A DNA stretch of 64,000 nucleotides from Pseudovibrio japonicus (GTDB taxonomy: Bacteria; Pseudomonadota; Alphaproteobacteria; Rhizobiales; Stappiaceae): NCBI RefSeq assembly GCF_014651595.1, contig NZ_BMXE01000002.1, positions 744,001-808,000 on the forward strand, given 5' to 3'. The stretch's first letter is position 1; every line of letters begins with the position of its first letter. Below, piece by piece: positions 16,929-25,240 of the stretch. The notes below the pieces were generated by a model. It was not told where the DNA came from. It saw only the letters and a list, made by a program, of their open reading frames with translations, and did no database searches. Position numbers and translations under genes: made by a program.

Positions 16929-17399
16929 ATGCGCCGTTTCCTTATATCGATTGTTTCCCATGGTGTTGTGCTTGTGATCGGTTTCGCGCTTGGGGTTTAT
17001 TTCCTGCCGATTTTGACAGCACCTGAATCTCCCGATACCGCGGTGCTGGAGGAGAAGGCGCAAAACGCAACGTATACAGCGGAGTTTAAGCGCGGCCTGC
17101 GCGGAAGTGATTTCCTGCATTGGGGCGAGGGCAAGGTGAGTGTCTCTCCCACCACGATTGCTCATCAAGGCCGTCTTGCGCCGGGGCCGGACTACAAAGT
17201 CTATCTCACCACCGAGTTTGTTGAGCATGAAGACGAGTTCTTGCCGATCAAGGAGAACGCGCAGCTGATTGGTGATGTCAAAACCTTTGATGGCTTCGTT
17301 GTGAATGTGCCTGAGGGCGTTGACATTGACCAGTACAGCACCGTGCTCGTCTGGTGCGAGGCTTTTGGTGAGTTTATCTCGGCTGCGAAGTACCGCTGA
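16929..17399 (+). CDS. Membrane-anchored DM13 domain protein
   Basis: The 156-residue protein begins with one hydrophobic helix (RFLISIVSHGVVLVIGFALG), a likely membrane anchor or uncleaved signal, followed by a single DM13 domain: AEFKRGLRGSDFLHWGEGKVSV, DYKVYLTTEF, AQLIGDVKTFDGFVVNVP and STVLVWCEAFGEFISAAKYR. The Cys near the end corresponds to the conserved Cys of DM13, for which a redox or electron-transfer role has been proposed in the literature. No redox partner is adjacent. It stands alone before recQ. Confidence 0.85.
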   Translation: MRRFLISIVSHGVVLVIGFALGVYFLPILTAPESPDTAVLEEKAQNATYTAEFKRGLRGSDFLHWGEGKVSVSPTTIAHQGRLAPGPDYKVYLTTEFVEHEDEFLPIKENAQLIGDVKTFDGFVVNVPEGVDIDQYSTVLVWCEAFGEFISAAKYR

Positions 17400-17538
17400 T
17401 GCGGGGGGTGATCAGGTAGCTTGAGAGGGCTCGGTGAAGATTTTGTGCTCTCGCCTCAGATAAGTCTTGCGCAGTTGGGCCAGACGGGTAGACGTTAACA
17501 AACGCCTCTCCAATTCCTTCAGGTAAGTGCTGCTGCTC

Positions 17539-19365
17539 ATGACTATCGCGCAAGATATTGTTGCCTCACCAAATGATGTTCTGAAAAAAGTATTCGGCTA
17601 TGACGCGTTTCGCGGCAATCAGCAGGTGGTGATTGATAGCGTGCTTTCTGGTGAGAGCTGCTGCGTGCTGATGCCGACGGGGGCGGGTAAGTCTCTTTGT
17701 TATCAGGTGCCTGCGTTATGCCGCCGTGGGGTTGGCATTGTTGTTTCTCCGCTGATTGCGCTGATGCAGGATCAGATTGCGACCCTGCGCGAGCTTGGGG
17801 TGAGGGCGACCTCCATCAACTCTGCGCTTTCGCGTGAGGAGGTGCAGGCGGCCTATCGGGATTTGCGGGCGGGGAATCTGGATCTGCTTTATGTGGCGCC
17901 CGAGCGATTGGTGCGGCCTGAGTTCGTCAATGTTCTGGAAGAGTTGAACCAGCGCGGGTTGATTGCGCTGCTGGCTATTGATGAGGCCCACTGTATCAGC
18001 CAGTGGGGGCATGATTTCCGTCCGGAATACCGCGAGCTGACCAATGTGCGGGCGCGGCTTGAGGGTGTGCCGTGTCTTGCGGTAACGGCGACAGCGGATG
18101 AACCGACGCGCAAGGACATTCAGGAGCGCCTGAACCTGCCGCGTCTGATTTCTTCCGGGTTTGATCGGCCCAACATCACCTACACGGTTGGTATCAAGCA
18201 TAATCCCAAGCAGCAGTTGCGCCGGTTTTTGAAAGACCGGCCTCAAGGGGAGAGTGGCATCATCTACTGCCTGTCCCGAAAGAAGGTGGAGGAGACTGCG
18301 GCGTGGTTGGTGAGTGAGGGCTTTGATGCGCTGCCTTACCACGCGGGTTTTGATAATTCCGTGCGTGAGGCCAATCAGGACCGCTTCATTAAGGAGGAAG
18401 GTCTGATCATGGTTGCCACGGTCGCATTTGGTATGGGCATTGATAAGCCCAATGTGCGGTTTGTGGCGCATCTGGATTTGCCCAAGAACATTGAGGCTTA
18501 CTATCAGGAGACGGGCCGCGCTGGGCGTGATGGGCTGCCTTCTGAGGCCTGGATGATCTACGGGATGCAGGACGTTGTACTGCTGAACCAGATGATTGAC
18601 CGGAGTGACGCGCCGGAGAACCAGAAGCAGATTGAGCGGCATAAGCTGCGTGCATTCCTGGCTTACTGTGAGACGGCGACCTGTCGGCGTTCTGTATTGC
18701 TGCGCTACTTCGGAGATGAGTGCGAGCCCTGTGGCAACTGCGATACCTGCCTGAACCCGCCGAAGACCATGGATGGAACCATCGCGGCGCAGAAGTTCCT
18801 GTCCTGCATTCTTCGTACGGGGCAGAGCTTTGGGGCGAACTATGTGATTGATGTTCTGCTTGGCAATGCCAATGAGCGGATTATCTCTCGCGGGCATGAC
18901 AATCTGTCCACGTTCAATATTGGCGGTGAGTTTAACAAGATACAGTGGAATGCTGTTGCTCGGCAGCTTTTGGCGGCGGGCCTTATTTTCGCCGACCATG
19001 ATGCGCATGGGGCGTTGAAGATGACGGCGATGGGGATGGAGTTTTTGCGGGAGCGCCGGACCATCGACCTGAAGGTGGATCAGCTTGCCAACTCTGCGAA
19101 GGTCGAGCGCCGCGCCAAAGCGCCTACGCGGACTCAGATTGAGGATGTGGCGGATCAGGAGCTGTTTGAGAAGCTCCGGGCGCTGCGGATGGAGCTGGCA
19201 CGGGAGCGTAACGTTCCGCCTTATGTGATCTTCAACGATAAGACACTGGTCGAGATGGCCGTGGATCGCCCGCAGCGACTTGAAGAGATGCTGGAGATTT
19301 CCGGCGTCGGGGAAGCCAAGCTGGAGCGGTTTGGTGCAGCGTTTCTGGAGATCATTCGGGATTAA
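17539..19365 (+). CDS. recQ: ATP-dependent DNA helicase RecQ
   Basis: A 3'-5' helicase for recombination and repair. The 608 residues carry the RecQ order: helicase motif 0 [13 protein letters not shown], Walker [15 protein letters not shown] box in [17 protein letters not shown], motif [12 protein letters not shown], the zinc-binding Cys set ([20 protein letters not shown]), a winged-helix RQC region and a C-terminal HRDC domain ending [13 protein letters not shown] chose ATG 17539; a GTG at 17527 is closer to the AGG at 17520 and adds four residues, so either may be used. A perfect 18-bp terminator follows. Confidence 0.96.
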   Translation: MTIAQDIVASPNDVLKKVFGYDAFRGNQQVVIDSVLSGESCCVLMPTGAGKSLCYQVPALCRRGVGIVVSPLIALMQDQIATLRELGVRATSINSALSREEVQAAYRDLRAGNLDLLYVAPERLVRPEFVNVLEELNQRGLIALLAIDEAHCISQWGHDFRPEYRELTNVRARLEGVPCLAVTATADEPTRKDIQERLNLPRLISSGFDRPNITYTVGIKHNPKQQLRRFLKDRPQGESGIIYCLSRKKVEETAAWLVSEGFDALPYHAGFDNSVREANQDRFIKEEGLIMVATVAFGMGIDKPNVRFVAHLDLPKNIEAYYQETGRAGRDGLPSEAWMIYGMQDVVLLNQMIDRSDAPENQKQIERHKLRAFLAYCETATCRRSVLLRYFGDECEPCGNCDTCLNPPKTMDGTIAAQKFLSCILRTGQSFGANYVIDVLLGNANERIISRGHDNLSTFNIGGEFNKIQWNAVARQLLAAGLIFADHDAHGALKMTAMGMEFLRERRTIDLKVDQLANSAKVERRAKAPTRTQIEDVADQELFEKLRALRMELARERNVPPYVIFNDKTLVEMAVDRPQRLEEMLEISGVGEAKLERFGAAFLEIIRD

Positions 19366-19367
19366 GC

Positions 19368-19409
19368 AAAACAGACCTTACTTACCTGGGTGTAAGTAAG
19401 GTCTGTTTT
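19368..19409. terminator. Bidirectional terminator between recQ and permease gene
   Basis: A perfect 18-bp stem (AAAACAGACCTTACTTAC and its complement) closes a 6-base CTGGGT loop, with A/T ends that give U-runs on both strands. It serves both convergent genes. Confidence 0.92.
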
Positions 19410-19442
19410 GCATGTGATGGCGTGTTTCCGCGGTTTTCTACG

Positions 19443-20357
19443 TCAGAAAATCAGCGTGTAGAGCACACCGGCGCTGACGGCCATTCCCAGGACGACCACG
19501 AGGAAAGCGGCGATCATCTGGCCTTTGAAGAGGGATTTGAGCAGGATCACCTCGGTCAGGCTGGCACCTGCGCTGCCGATGATGAGGGCCATGATTGCGC
19601 CCAGTCCCATGCCTTTACCGGCCAGCGCTGCCGTCAGCGGGATGACGGCTTCTGCTCTGATGTAGAGCGGGATGCCAATGACGGCGGCAACCGGAATTGC
19701 CAGTGGGTTGTCTTCACCTGCCCATGAGGACACCAGATCTGTTGGCATGAAGCCATAGATGACGGAGCCGATGGAGATGCCGACGATTAGGTATGGCAGG
19801 ACTTTTTTGAAATCGGACCATGTCGCGTCCCAGATTCTTTTCCATTTGCTTTCTACCGGCGCACCTCCTGCGTTGCTGCTGCCACAAGAAGAGGGGCTTA
19901 AAGTAGCGTAAGCCTCTGACTTTACGAACTTTTCAAAGCCAAGTTTTTGTAGCACATAGCCTGCAATGATGGACACGGTTAGGGCGATGGCGAAGTAGAA
20001 CACCGCTATTTGGATGCCAAAGGTCACTGCAAACAAGCCGATAATCACCGGGCTTATCAGTGGGCTGGCGAACAAGAAGACCATCATGGTGCCAAAGTCG
20101 GCGCGTGCTCGGAATAAACCTTTCAGGAACGGGATTGTACCGCAGGAGCAGAACGGGGTGATGACGCCGAGGGCTGCTGCAGTGAAGTAGCCTTTGCCGT
20201 TCTGGCTGCTGAGGATTTTTTGGACGCGGCTTGGCGGAATGTATTCCTGCAAGATGCCAACGAAGTAGCTGATCGCCAAAAAGAGAATGGTCAGTTCTAC
20301 GGCAAGAAAGGCGAACATCTGTAGGCTGCTTATGAGCATTTCCGAGGACAGTGGCAT
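19443..20357 (-). CDS. Permease of the ArsP/YraQ (DUF318) family
   Basis: A 304-residue inner-membrane permease with about eight to ten hydrophobic segments. It carries the family motif FCSCGTIPFLKGL, a second duplicated motif IPLYIRAEAVIPL, and a Ser/Cys-rich cytoplasmic loop (SPSSCGSSNAGG). Relatives include ArsP, an efflux permease for trivalent organoarsenicals, and YraQ of unknown substrate. A divergent ArsR-type gene 97 bases away strengthens an inducible efflux role, most likely for a metalloid or thiol-reactive compound, but the substrate is inference. AAGGAATAAG precedes the ATG. Confidence 0.88.
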   Translation of the reverse strand: MPLSSEMLISSLQMFAFLAVELTILFLAISYFVGILQEYIPPSRVQKILSSQNGKGYFTAAALGVITPFCSCGTIPFLKGLFRARADFGTMMVFLFASPLISPVIIGLFAVTFGIQIAVFYFAIALTVSIIAGYVLQKLGFEKFVKSEAYATLSPSSCGSSNAGGAPVESKWKRIWDATWSDFKKVLPYLIVGISIGSVIYGFMPTDLVSSWAGEDNPLAIPVAAVIGIPLYIRAEAVIPLTAALAGKGMGLGAIMALIIGSAGASLTEVILLKSLFKGQMIAAFLVVVLGMAVSAGVLYTLIF

Positions 20358-20424
20358 GAACTTATTCCTTGTCTCTACATTTCCAGAATTATGGAAATAA
20401 TAGGATATAAGCTTTTCATGTCAA

Positions 20425-20442
20425 GATATTTCTAGTAATATC
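20425..20442. promoter_or_regulatory. Probable ArsR operator
   Basis: GATATT, six bases, AATATC is a perfect inverted repeat in the 97-bp divergent region, 13 bases before the regulator start and about 70 before the permease start. The flanking sequence to 20456 is AT-rich with further ATAT/ATTAGATAT repeats. The place and symmetry fit self-repression by the ArsR protein. Confidence 0.5.
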
Positions 20443-20454
20443 AAAATATTAGAT

Positions 20455-20802
20455 ATGATGGTGAATGAGATGGATATCGAAAAAACGGCTAAGGCTCTGA
20501 AAGAATTAGGACATGTGACGCGGTTGGCGATTTATATGCGGCTTGTGAAAGCTGGCTATAAGGGGCTGGCTGTGGGCACCTTGCAGGAAGAACTGGAGAT
20601 TCCGGGCTCAACGCTGTCGCATCATTTGTCAGGTTTGGCGTCTGCCGGGTTGATCAAACAACGGCGCGAAGGGCGGGTGCTTTATTGCGTGGCGCAGTAT
20701 GAGCAGCTGGACGCGGTCCTGTGTTTTTTGCGCGATGAGTGCTGTATTGACGAGAAGCTTCAGACAGATGACGGTGATCCGACAGAGCTGAAGCAGGGCT
20801 GA
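20455..20802 (+). CDS. ArsR/SmtB-family transcriptional regulator
   Basis: A 115-residue winged-helix repressor: helices KTAKALKELGHVTRLAIYMRL, recognition helix PGSTLSHHLSGLASAGL and a wing QRREGRVLYCVAQYE. Cys lies in the wing (YCV) and in a C-terminal cluster LCFLRDECCIDEK, which could sense arsenite or another soft metal. ArsR proteins release DNA on ligand binding. The divergent permease is the likely target. ATG codons at 20455, 20458 and 20470 are all in frame; only the last has a fair GGTG site upstream. Confidence 0.88.
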   Translation: MMVNEMDIEKTAKALKELGHVTRLAIYMRLVKAGYKGLAVGTLQEELEIPGSTLSHHLSGLASAGLIKQRREGRVLYCVAQYEQLDAVLCFLRDECCIDEKLQTDDGDPTELKQG

Positions 20803-20868
20803 CTTGTGCGGATGGGGTTGTTGCGCTTCTGTCCGCGACATCTCCACTATTTGCGCTCATCAATATGC

Positions 20869-21297
20869 TCATCCGGGCGACCAACCTTCTTCCGCCTGCG
20901 TCCATCCTTCAAGAGAAAAGCCGGGTGCAACTGTTGCTCCCACCAGTGTCCACTCTCCTGTGGACCGTGCTGACATCCAGAAGCCTTTTGGTACTGTTGC
21001 CTGAGGCCGCTCGCCTTTCATGATATTCGAGCCCAAGATTGTGTCTTCAGGAGGAACTTCACCATCACTGATCGACAGAATTAAAGGTGCGCCAGCGTAA
21101 AAGTGGAAGAGCTCAACCGCATCAATCTTATGCCAGCGAGAAACTTCGCCCTTTTGCAACAGGTAGTATACCGCTGAGGAGAAGCCACGTCCTTCCGGAC
21201 CCTCTGGGTCACGAAATGTCTGGTAGTAGTGACCACCCTCGTGATGGAGTTCCAGATTTAGTTCACGAATGATATCTGCTGCAGTTGGCTGGGTCAT
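20869..21297 (-). CDS. Cupin of the DUF985 family (copy 2)
   Basis: A 142-residue single-domain cupin: TAADIIRELNLELHHEGGHY, FSSAVYYLLQKGEVSRWHKI, ELFHFYAGAPLILSI, and the end segment WTLVGATVAPGFSLEGW. The family is of unknown activity, related to RmlC-like cupins. It is about three quarters identical to the neighbouring gene at 21369-21800, so the two arose by tandem duplication. I start at ATG 21297 (MTQPTAAD), which lines up with MVEPTAAD of the other copy and has AAGGA at the right spacing. The gene is 71 bases downstream of copy 1 on the same strand. Confidence 0.88.
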   Translation of the reverse strand: MTQPTAADIIRELNLELHHEGGHYYQTFRDPEGPEGRGFSSAVYYLLQKGEVSRWHKIDAVELFHFYAGAPLILSISDGEVPPEDTILGSNIMKGERPQATVPKGFWMSARSTGEWTLVGATVAPGFSLEGWTQAEEGWSPG

Positions 21298-21368
21298 TAA
21301 AGTCATCCTTAGGTCTTGGATTACCACGTAAACTGGCTTGTCGTAGGTTTGTTCGTGGCCTCGTTGGG

Positions 21369-21800
21369 TTATCCTCCCGGCACCCACCCTTCTTCCGCCA
21401 GCGTCCAGGTGTCGAACGTAAAGCCAGGAGCAACAGTACACCCGACCAATGTCCATGCGCCTTGTGACCGTGCTGACATCCAGTGACCCTTTGGAACCAA
21501 ACCCTGGGGCCGCTGACCATTCATGATATCTGCCCCTAAAATTATGTCAGTAGGTGCAACATCCCCCTCACTTATTGACAGTGTCAGAGGCGCACCAGCG
21601 TAAAAGTGCCAGAGCTCGGGTGTATCAAGCTTATGCCAACGAGACATTTCTCCTTTTTGCAAAAGGTAATAGATCGATGAAGAATTACCACGTCCTTCCG
21701 GCCCTTCCGTGTCGCGGAATGTCCGATAGTAATTGCCTCCTTCAGCATGAGGCTCCATATCTAATTCACGAATGATATCTGCTGCTGTTGGCTCAACCAT
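21369..21800 (-). CDS. Cupin of the DUF985 family (copy 1)
   Basis: A 143-residue cupin with the same layout as the downstream copy: TAADIIRELDMEPHAEGGNY, SSIYYLLQKGEMSRWHKLD, ELWHFYAGAPLTLSI, and WTLVGCTVAPGFTF near the end, which replaces ALVG-A by ALVG-C like changes only at scattered positions. His residues in WHK and WHFYAG fit the cupin metal site, although bound metal is unproven here. It is upstream in the pair and probably drives both. The function of DUF985 is not known to me. Confidence 0.88.
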   Translation of the reverse strand: MVEPTAADIIRELDMEPHAEGGNYYRTFRDTEGPEGRGNSSSIYYLLQKGEMSRWHKLDTPELWHFYAGAPLTLSISEGDVAPTDIILGADIMNGQRPQGLVPKGHWMSARSQGAWTLVGCTVAPGFTFDTWTLAEEGWVPGG

Positions 21801-22001
21801 AGGAAGGTGTCCTTACGCTAGCTAATTTCAATGAACTATAAGTAGGAGTATCTCTATGGCTAAATTTGGCATTTGTTTGAGCATGCGACCGCTGGGGGGT
21901 GACTAATCTGAACTTCCCATATACAAAACACCACCGTGTAGTCTCCACTTCTTGAAGATTCGCGGTAGTGTATCTGCATTTCATTATCGCAGGTATTTAA
22001 G

Positions 22002-22496
22002 GTGATTGATTATTATGAGTTTGTGCAGGTGGTGGCAGGCAGTGCCAGCCTGCTGGATGCCGCGCGGAAAGCGGGCGTGCTGTTCTCCAGATTTCCCGGA
22101 TACAAGCTGTTTACTCTGACGGTGACCCATCCTGAAGGGAGCCATGTGGTGCGGCTGTTTTCCAGCGCGGAAGGGCCTTATGGCATGTCTGGCACCAAAC
22201 CTATCGAGAAAGAAGGCGAGTGGTATGAGCGGGTGTTTGTTGAGCAAAAGCCGTTCTTGGGGCGCACTATCGCGGACGTGAGAGATTACTTTCCCGACCA
22301 TGAGAGGATTGCGGAGATGGGGCTGGGGGCAGTTTTGAATCTGCCGGTGCTGGTTTTGGGTGAGGTGATTGGTACCGTGAACCTGCTGGATGCCGATCAT
22401 GCTTATACAGCGGCGGATGCTGAAAAGAGCTTTGTGCTGGCTCAGGCGCTGGCGCCGCTCTTTCTGAAAGCACGGGAAGAACTTGCCGCTGTTTGA
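22002..22496 (+). CDS. Free-standing GAF domain protein
   Basis: A 164-residue protein made almost only of a GAF domain: SLLDAARKAGVLFSRFPGYK, the mid-domain PFLGRTIADVRDYFPD, and the classic end LNLPVLVLGEVIGTVNLLDADHAYTAAD before a C-terminal helix. GAF domains bind small ligands such as nucleotides, haem or tetrapyrroles. No output domain is attached. Translation seems to start at a GTG (22002) after AAGG. It sits between the cupins and the HlyD locus without clear coupling, so a partner cannot be named. Confidence 0.85.
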   Translation: MIDYYEFVQVVAGSASLLDAARKAGVLFSRFPGYKLFTLTVTHPEGSHVVRLFSSAEGPYGMSGTKPIEKEGEWYERVFVEQKPFLGRTIADVRDYFPDHERIAEMGLGAVLNLPVLVLGEVIGTVNLLDADHAYTAADAEKSFVLAQALAPLFLKAREELAAV

Positions 22497-22679
22497 TTCC
22501 AATTTGCCAAATTTTGCTTAGCATGCCTTTACCCTAAGGCCCAAAACCTTCCATTTTCGCCGCGTTACGCCTCGCTCATTTCACTGAGGGTAACCACGAG
22601 GGGGGTACAAATACTGCTCAGTTTCGTCTGCGTTTTGCGCTGGCATCATGTAACTCCTGAGAGATGAGCGGTACAGACT

Positions 22680-23042
22680 ATGGCTTCTGGTGGCGAACAT
22701 GAGCAATTCGCTGGGCATCTTCCCATCTTTATCACTCCGCCGGGCAGTACTGATGTTTTGATGGTCATAACAATCATCATCGCCATTGGGGCGGTGCTGC
22801 TGGCGGGCGTGTTTTACTTTTCCTTGCATGCCTTGCCAGAAAAGATGGCCCACAAGTATGGGCGATCGCATATGCAGATCGTGGCCATATTGGCGGTTCT
22901 CGCACTTTTCACGCACAACAACTACTTCTGGATTGCGGCGCTGTTGCTTGCTGCGATCAACCTGCCGGATTACGAGACACCGCTGAAAGCTATCGCAGCC
23001 TCCTTGCGTAAGACCGTGAAGGGGAAGAAACCGGATGATTGA
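22680..23042 (+). CDS. Small inner-membrane protein paired with HlyD-type adaptor
   Basis: The 120-residue protein has two or three hydrophobic segments (DVLMVITIIIAIGAVLLAGV and FWIAALLLAAINLP) with a basic tail KAIAASLRKTVKGKK. It overlaps the next gene by 8 bases, so the two are coupled. A small DUF3302-like membrane protein next to an HlyD-type protein is known from YiaW-YiaV in E. coli, and this may be a distant counterpart; sequence similarity is slight. Function is unknown. The ribosome site is weak (GAGATGAG). Confidence 0.7.
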   Translation: MASGGEHEQFAGHLPIFITPPGSTDVLMVITIIIAIGAVLLAGVFYFSLHALPEKMAHKYGRSHMQIVAILAVLALFTHNNYFWIAALLLAAINLPDYETPLKAIAASLRKTVKGKKPDD

Positions 23043-24267
23043 GTTCTTTCTCTGCTCGCTTGTCACGATCCTGCCCGACTACCTTTATCGCCGTTACAAG
23101 CAGGGTAAGCGGTTTGGCTATGAGATTACGTTTCTTACGGTCTGGTATGAGCTGCGCTGGGGGATCACCTCGGCGCTGATGCTAACCATTGCGCTGATCA
23201 CATTGGTGTTTTTCTATCATCCGACAACATCCAATACGCTGTCATTGTTCCGTACAGTGTCCATTCTGCCAGAGACCAACGGTCGGGTTGAAAGGGTGCT
23301 GGTGGAGAACAATCAGCGTGTGCAGGCAGGGGATCTGATTTTCACGATGGATGCTTCCACTGAGCAGGCGGAGGTCGATACCGCGCAGGCCGAGGTGGAG
23401 GAGATTGATGCACAGATCGAGTTGGCGGACTCTGAGCTGCTGGCAGCTGAAGCGGCAATTACTCAGGCGCAGGGTGCCTATGATCAGTCCGTGCAGGAGT
23501 TGGAGCGGACGTTGGAATTGCAACGGCGTAACTCTGACGTTGTGACTGAAAGAGAAATCGAAACGCGTCAAAGTCAGGTGATTGTGCGCAGAGGACAGCT
23601 GGATGAGGCGACGGCCAACCGGGATATCGTGCAAAAAAGAATTAGCGTGAGCCTGCCTGCTCAGCGAGCCAGTGCGATTGCAAGGCTTAATCAGGCTCAG
23701 TCCGAGTATAATAAGAAGTTTGTTTATGCGGGTGTGGATGGGATCGTTACGCAGTTTGTCCTTCAGCCAGGGGATATTGTGAACCCGATCTTGCGTCCGG
23801 CAGGCATTCTCGTGCCGGATTCGACAGGGCGTGGGCGTTTTCAGGCCGGGTTCGGGCAGATTACAGCCTCAGTCATCCGTGTAGGTATGGCAGCTGAGAT
23901 AACGTGTGCCTCCCGTCCATTTGAGGTTATCCCGATGGTGGTGATCGACAAGCAGGACTTTGTATCCTCAGGCCAGTTTCGCCCAACAGACCAGTTGATT
24001 GATGCGCAGGATGTTTCGGCCCCGGGCACACTGCTGGTGACGATGGAACCGTTATACGCAATGGATACTGCAGGTATTCCTCCGGGCAGTAAGTGCATTG
24101 CAAATGCCTACAGCAATTATGGTGAGCAGATTAAAGCGGGTGAGTTTGGCTTCTGGGGCGGCCTCTACTACCACATGGTGGATGCGACCTCTATCATGCA
24201 TGCGCTGATCCTGCGGTTCCAGGCGCTGGCCTTCCCAGTTAAGACACTGGTGCTCTCCGGCCACTGA
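23035..24267 (+). CDS. HlyD-family membrane fusion/adaptor protein (YiaV/YibH-like)
   Basis: A 410-residue periplasmic adaptor. One membrane helix at about 43-61 is followed by a lipoyl/biotinyl-like half-motif ETNGRVERVLVENNQRVQAG, a long coiled-coil hairpin at about 110-220 (LADSELLAAEAAITQAQGAY and further heptads) and the second lipoyl half GVDGIVTQFVLQPGDIVNP. The C terminus returns to the membrane side. No ABC, RND or MFS pump gene and no outer-membrane channel is adjacent, so it may work with a pump encoded elsewhere or only with the small membrane protein. The 5' end overlaps that gene. Confidence 0.87.
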   Translation: MIEFFLCSLVTILPDYLYRRYKQGKRFGYEITFLTVWYELRWGITSALMLTIALITLVFFYHPTTSNTLSLFRTVSILPETNGRVERVLVENNQRVQAGDLIFTMDASTEQAEVDTAQAEVEEIDAQIELADSELLAAEAAITQAQGAYDQSVQELERTLELQRRNSDVVTEREIETRQSQVIVRRGQLDEATANRDIVQKRISVSLPAQRASAIARLNQAQSEYNKKFVYAGVDGIVTQFVLQPGDIVNPILRPAGILVPDSTGRGRFQAGFGQITASVIRVGMAAEITCASRPFEVIPMVVIDKQDFVSSGQFRPTDQLIDAQDVSAPGTLLVTMEPLYAMDTAGIPPGSKCIANAYSNYGEQIKAGEFGFWGGLYYHMVDATSIMHALILRFQALAFPVKTLVLSGH

Positions 24268-24279
24268 TAGTAGCTGAGG

Positions 24280-24723
24280 CTACTTTCTGGCGCCGACAAA
24301 GATGCCGGTAAGGACCATGCCGACAAGGCCGATGACTGTGGTTGCGGTGCTGCCAACAAGAAATTCCAGAACGCTGTCTGCCAGAATGAATGAGACGCCG
24401 TAAACATTCTTAAAGCCTGCCAGAACAAGGATCATAGCGACCGTGCCGCAGTAGACGCACATGAACCAGTAGGCTTTACCGGCGTACGGTTTGATGAGGG
24501 CGTCCAGCTCCTGTTTGGTGGCGAGTTTTGACTTGAGTTCCATCAGCTCATTCTGCAGCTGTGTGTTATCGTCAGACAGAGCCTGCCGATCTTTCAGCAG
24601 CTGCTCCATTTCGATCTTCGCTGGTGGGTCGACCTCAATCGGAAGCTTCGAGACGGCTGCGTCGATATCATCGACGGTGAGCGGTCTTTCGAGTGTCTCA
24701 TCGAAAGTTTCGTTAGGCGGCAT
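24280..24723 (-). CDS. Coiled-coil, two-TM membrane protein coupled to Panacea gene (putative toxin)
   Basis: A 147-residue protein: an acidic N terminus, a coiled coil at about 39-75 (LKDRQALSDDNTQLQNEL and following heptads) and two C-terminal hydrophobic helices (YWFMCVYCGTVAMILVLAGF and TATTVIGLVGMVLTGIFVGA). I start at ATG 24723, which overlaps the upstream Panacea gene by 11 bases; a longer frame from 24765 has no family support. Panacea antitoxins are known to pair with unrelated toxins, including membrane proteins, so this gene is a candidate toxin. No known toxin domain is recognised; the role is inferred from position and shape. Confidence 0.75.
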   Translation of the reverse strand: MPPNETFDETLERPLTVDDIDAAVSKLPIEVDPPAKIEMEQLLKDRQALSDDNTQLQNELMELKSKLATKQELDALIKPYAGKAYWFMCVYCGTVAMILVLAGFKNVYGVSFILADSVLEFLVGSTATTVIGLVGMVLTGIFVGARK

Positions 24724-25240
24724 TGATCCGGCCCGCTGTTTGTAAGGCCTGCTCTTCTTCTGCATGTGAGCGGCCCGCCAGAGCGAGTTTTATGTAGTAT
24801 TGCCGTGTGCGCTCTGGATCGATTTCTGCGTTTCTCCCTTTTTCAAAGTAGGCATGCGCCCATGGAGAATTCGCTTGATGGGTGAGATCTGAGAGTTGCT
24901 GTGGAGTGTAATTGCGGTACTTCTTCCAGACGTGATCGATGATTTCCTGCTCGCTGCCATTGATCTGGGCAGTGACAATCTGGCCGGTTACGGGATCGGC
25001 GATTTCGCAGTTTGGACCTTTGTGTCCGCCCTCTTTTATGAAATCCCAAATCTGCCGAAATACAGGGCCGTTTTTCCATGCTTGCGGGGCTGCACTTACC
25101 AATGGTTCGCCGTTGATCGCAAGGTTCCAGCCGTTCGCGATGGCGACCAGTTTTTGAATGTACATCTGCGATGGGTATTCAGAGCTGCCTCGGCGTCTCA
25201 GAAATTCGTTGGCTATGGCACAAGGCGAGTGTCTTGGCAT
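24713..25240 (-). CDS. Panacea (DUF4065/SocA-like) domain protein, putative antitoxin
   Basis: A 175-residue protein with the Panacea signature: MYIQKLVAIANGWNLAINGE, PQAWKNGPVFRQIWDFIKEG, then IIDHVWKKYRNYTPQQLSDL and THQANSPWAHAY. The domain occurs in the Caulobacter antitoxin SocA and in a broad set of Panacea toxin-antitoxin pairs where one antitoxin fold neutralises many toxin types; phage GepA proteins also carry it. AGGGG precedes the ATG at 25240. The downstream two-TM gene overlaps its 3' end, which is the layout of a two-gene toxin-antitoxin unit with the antitoxin first. Confidence 0.9.
   Translation of the reverse strand: MPRHSPCAIANEFLRRRGSSEYPSQMYIQKLVAIANGWNLAINGEPLVSAAPQAWKNGPVFRQIWDFIKEGGHKGPNCEIADPVTGQIVTAQINGSEQEIIDHVWKKYRNYTPQQLSDLTHQANSPWAHAYFEKGRNAEIDPERTRQYYIKLALAGRSHAEEEQALQTAGRINAA

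Noticed and set aside
17716-19008. A 430-codon frame on minus inside recQ
   Set aside because: It is antisense to a full-length, well-conserved helicase; the composition is Arg/His/Pro-rich and no family is seen. The long open length follows from codon bias on the sense strand.
20455-20802. Small ArsR gene as part of an ars operon
   Set aside because: No arsenate reductase, ArsB or ArsM gene is next to it; the only partner is the divergent ArsP/YraQ-type permease, so arsenic specificity is not claimed.
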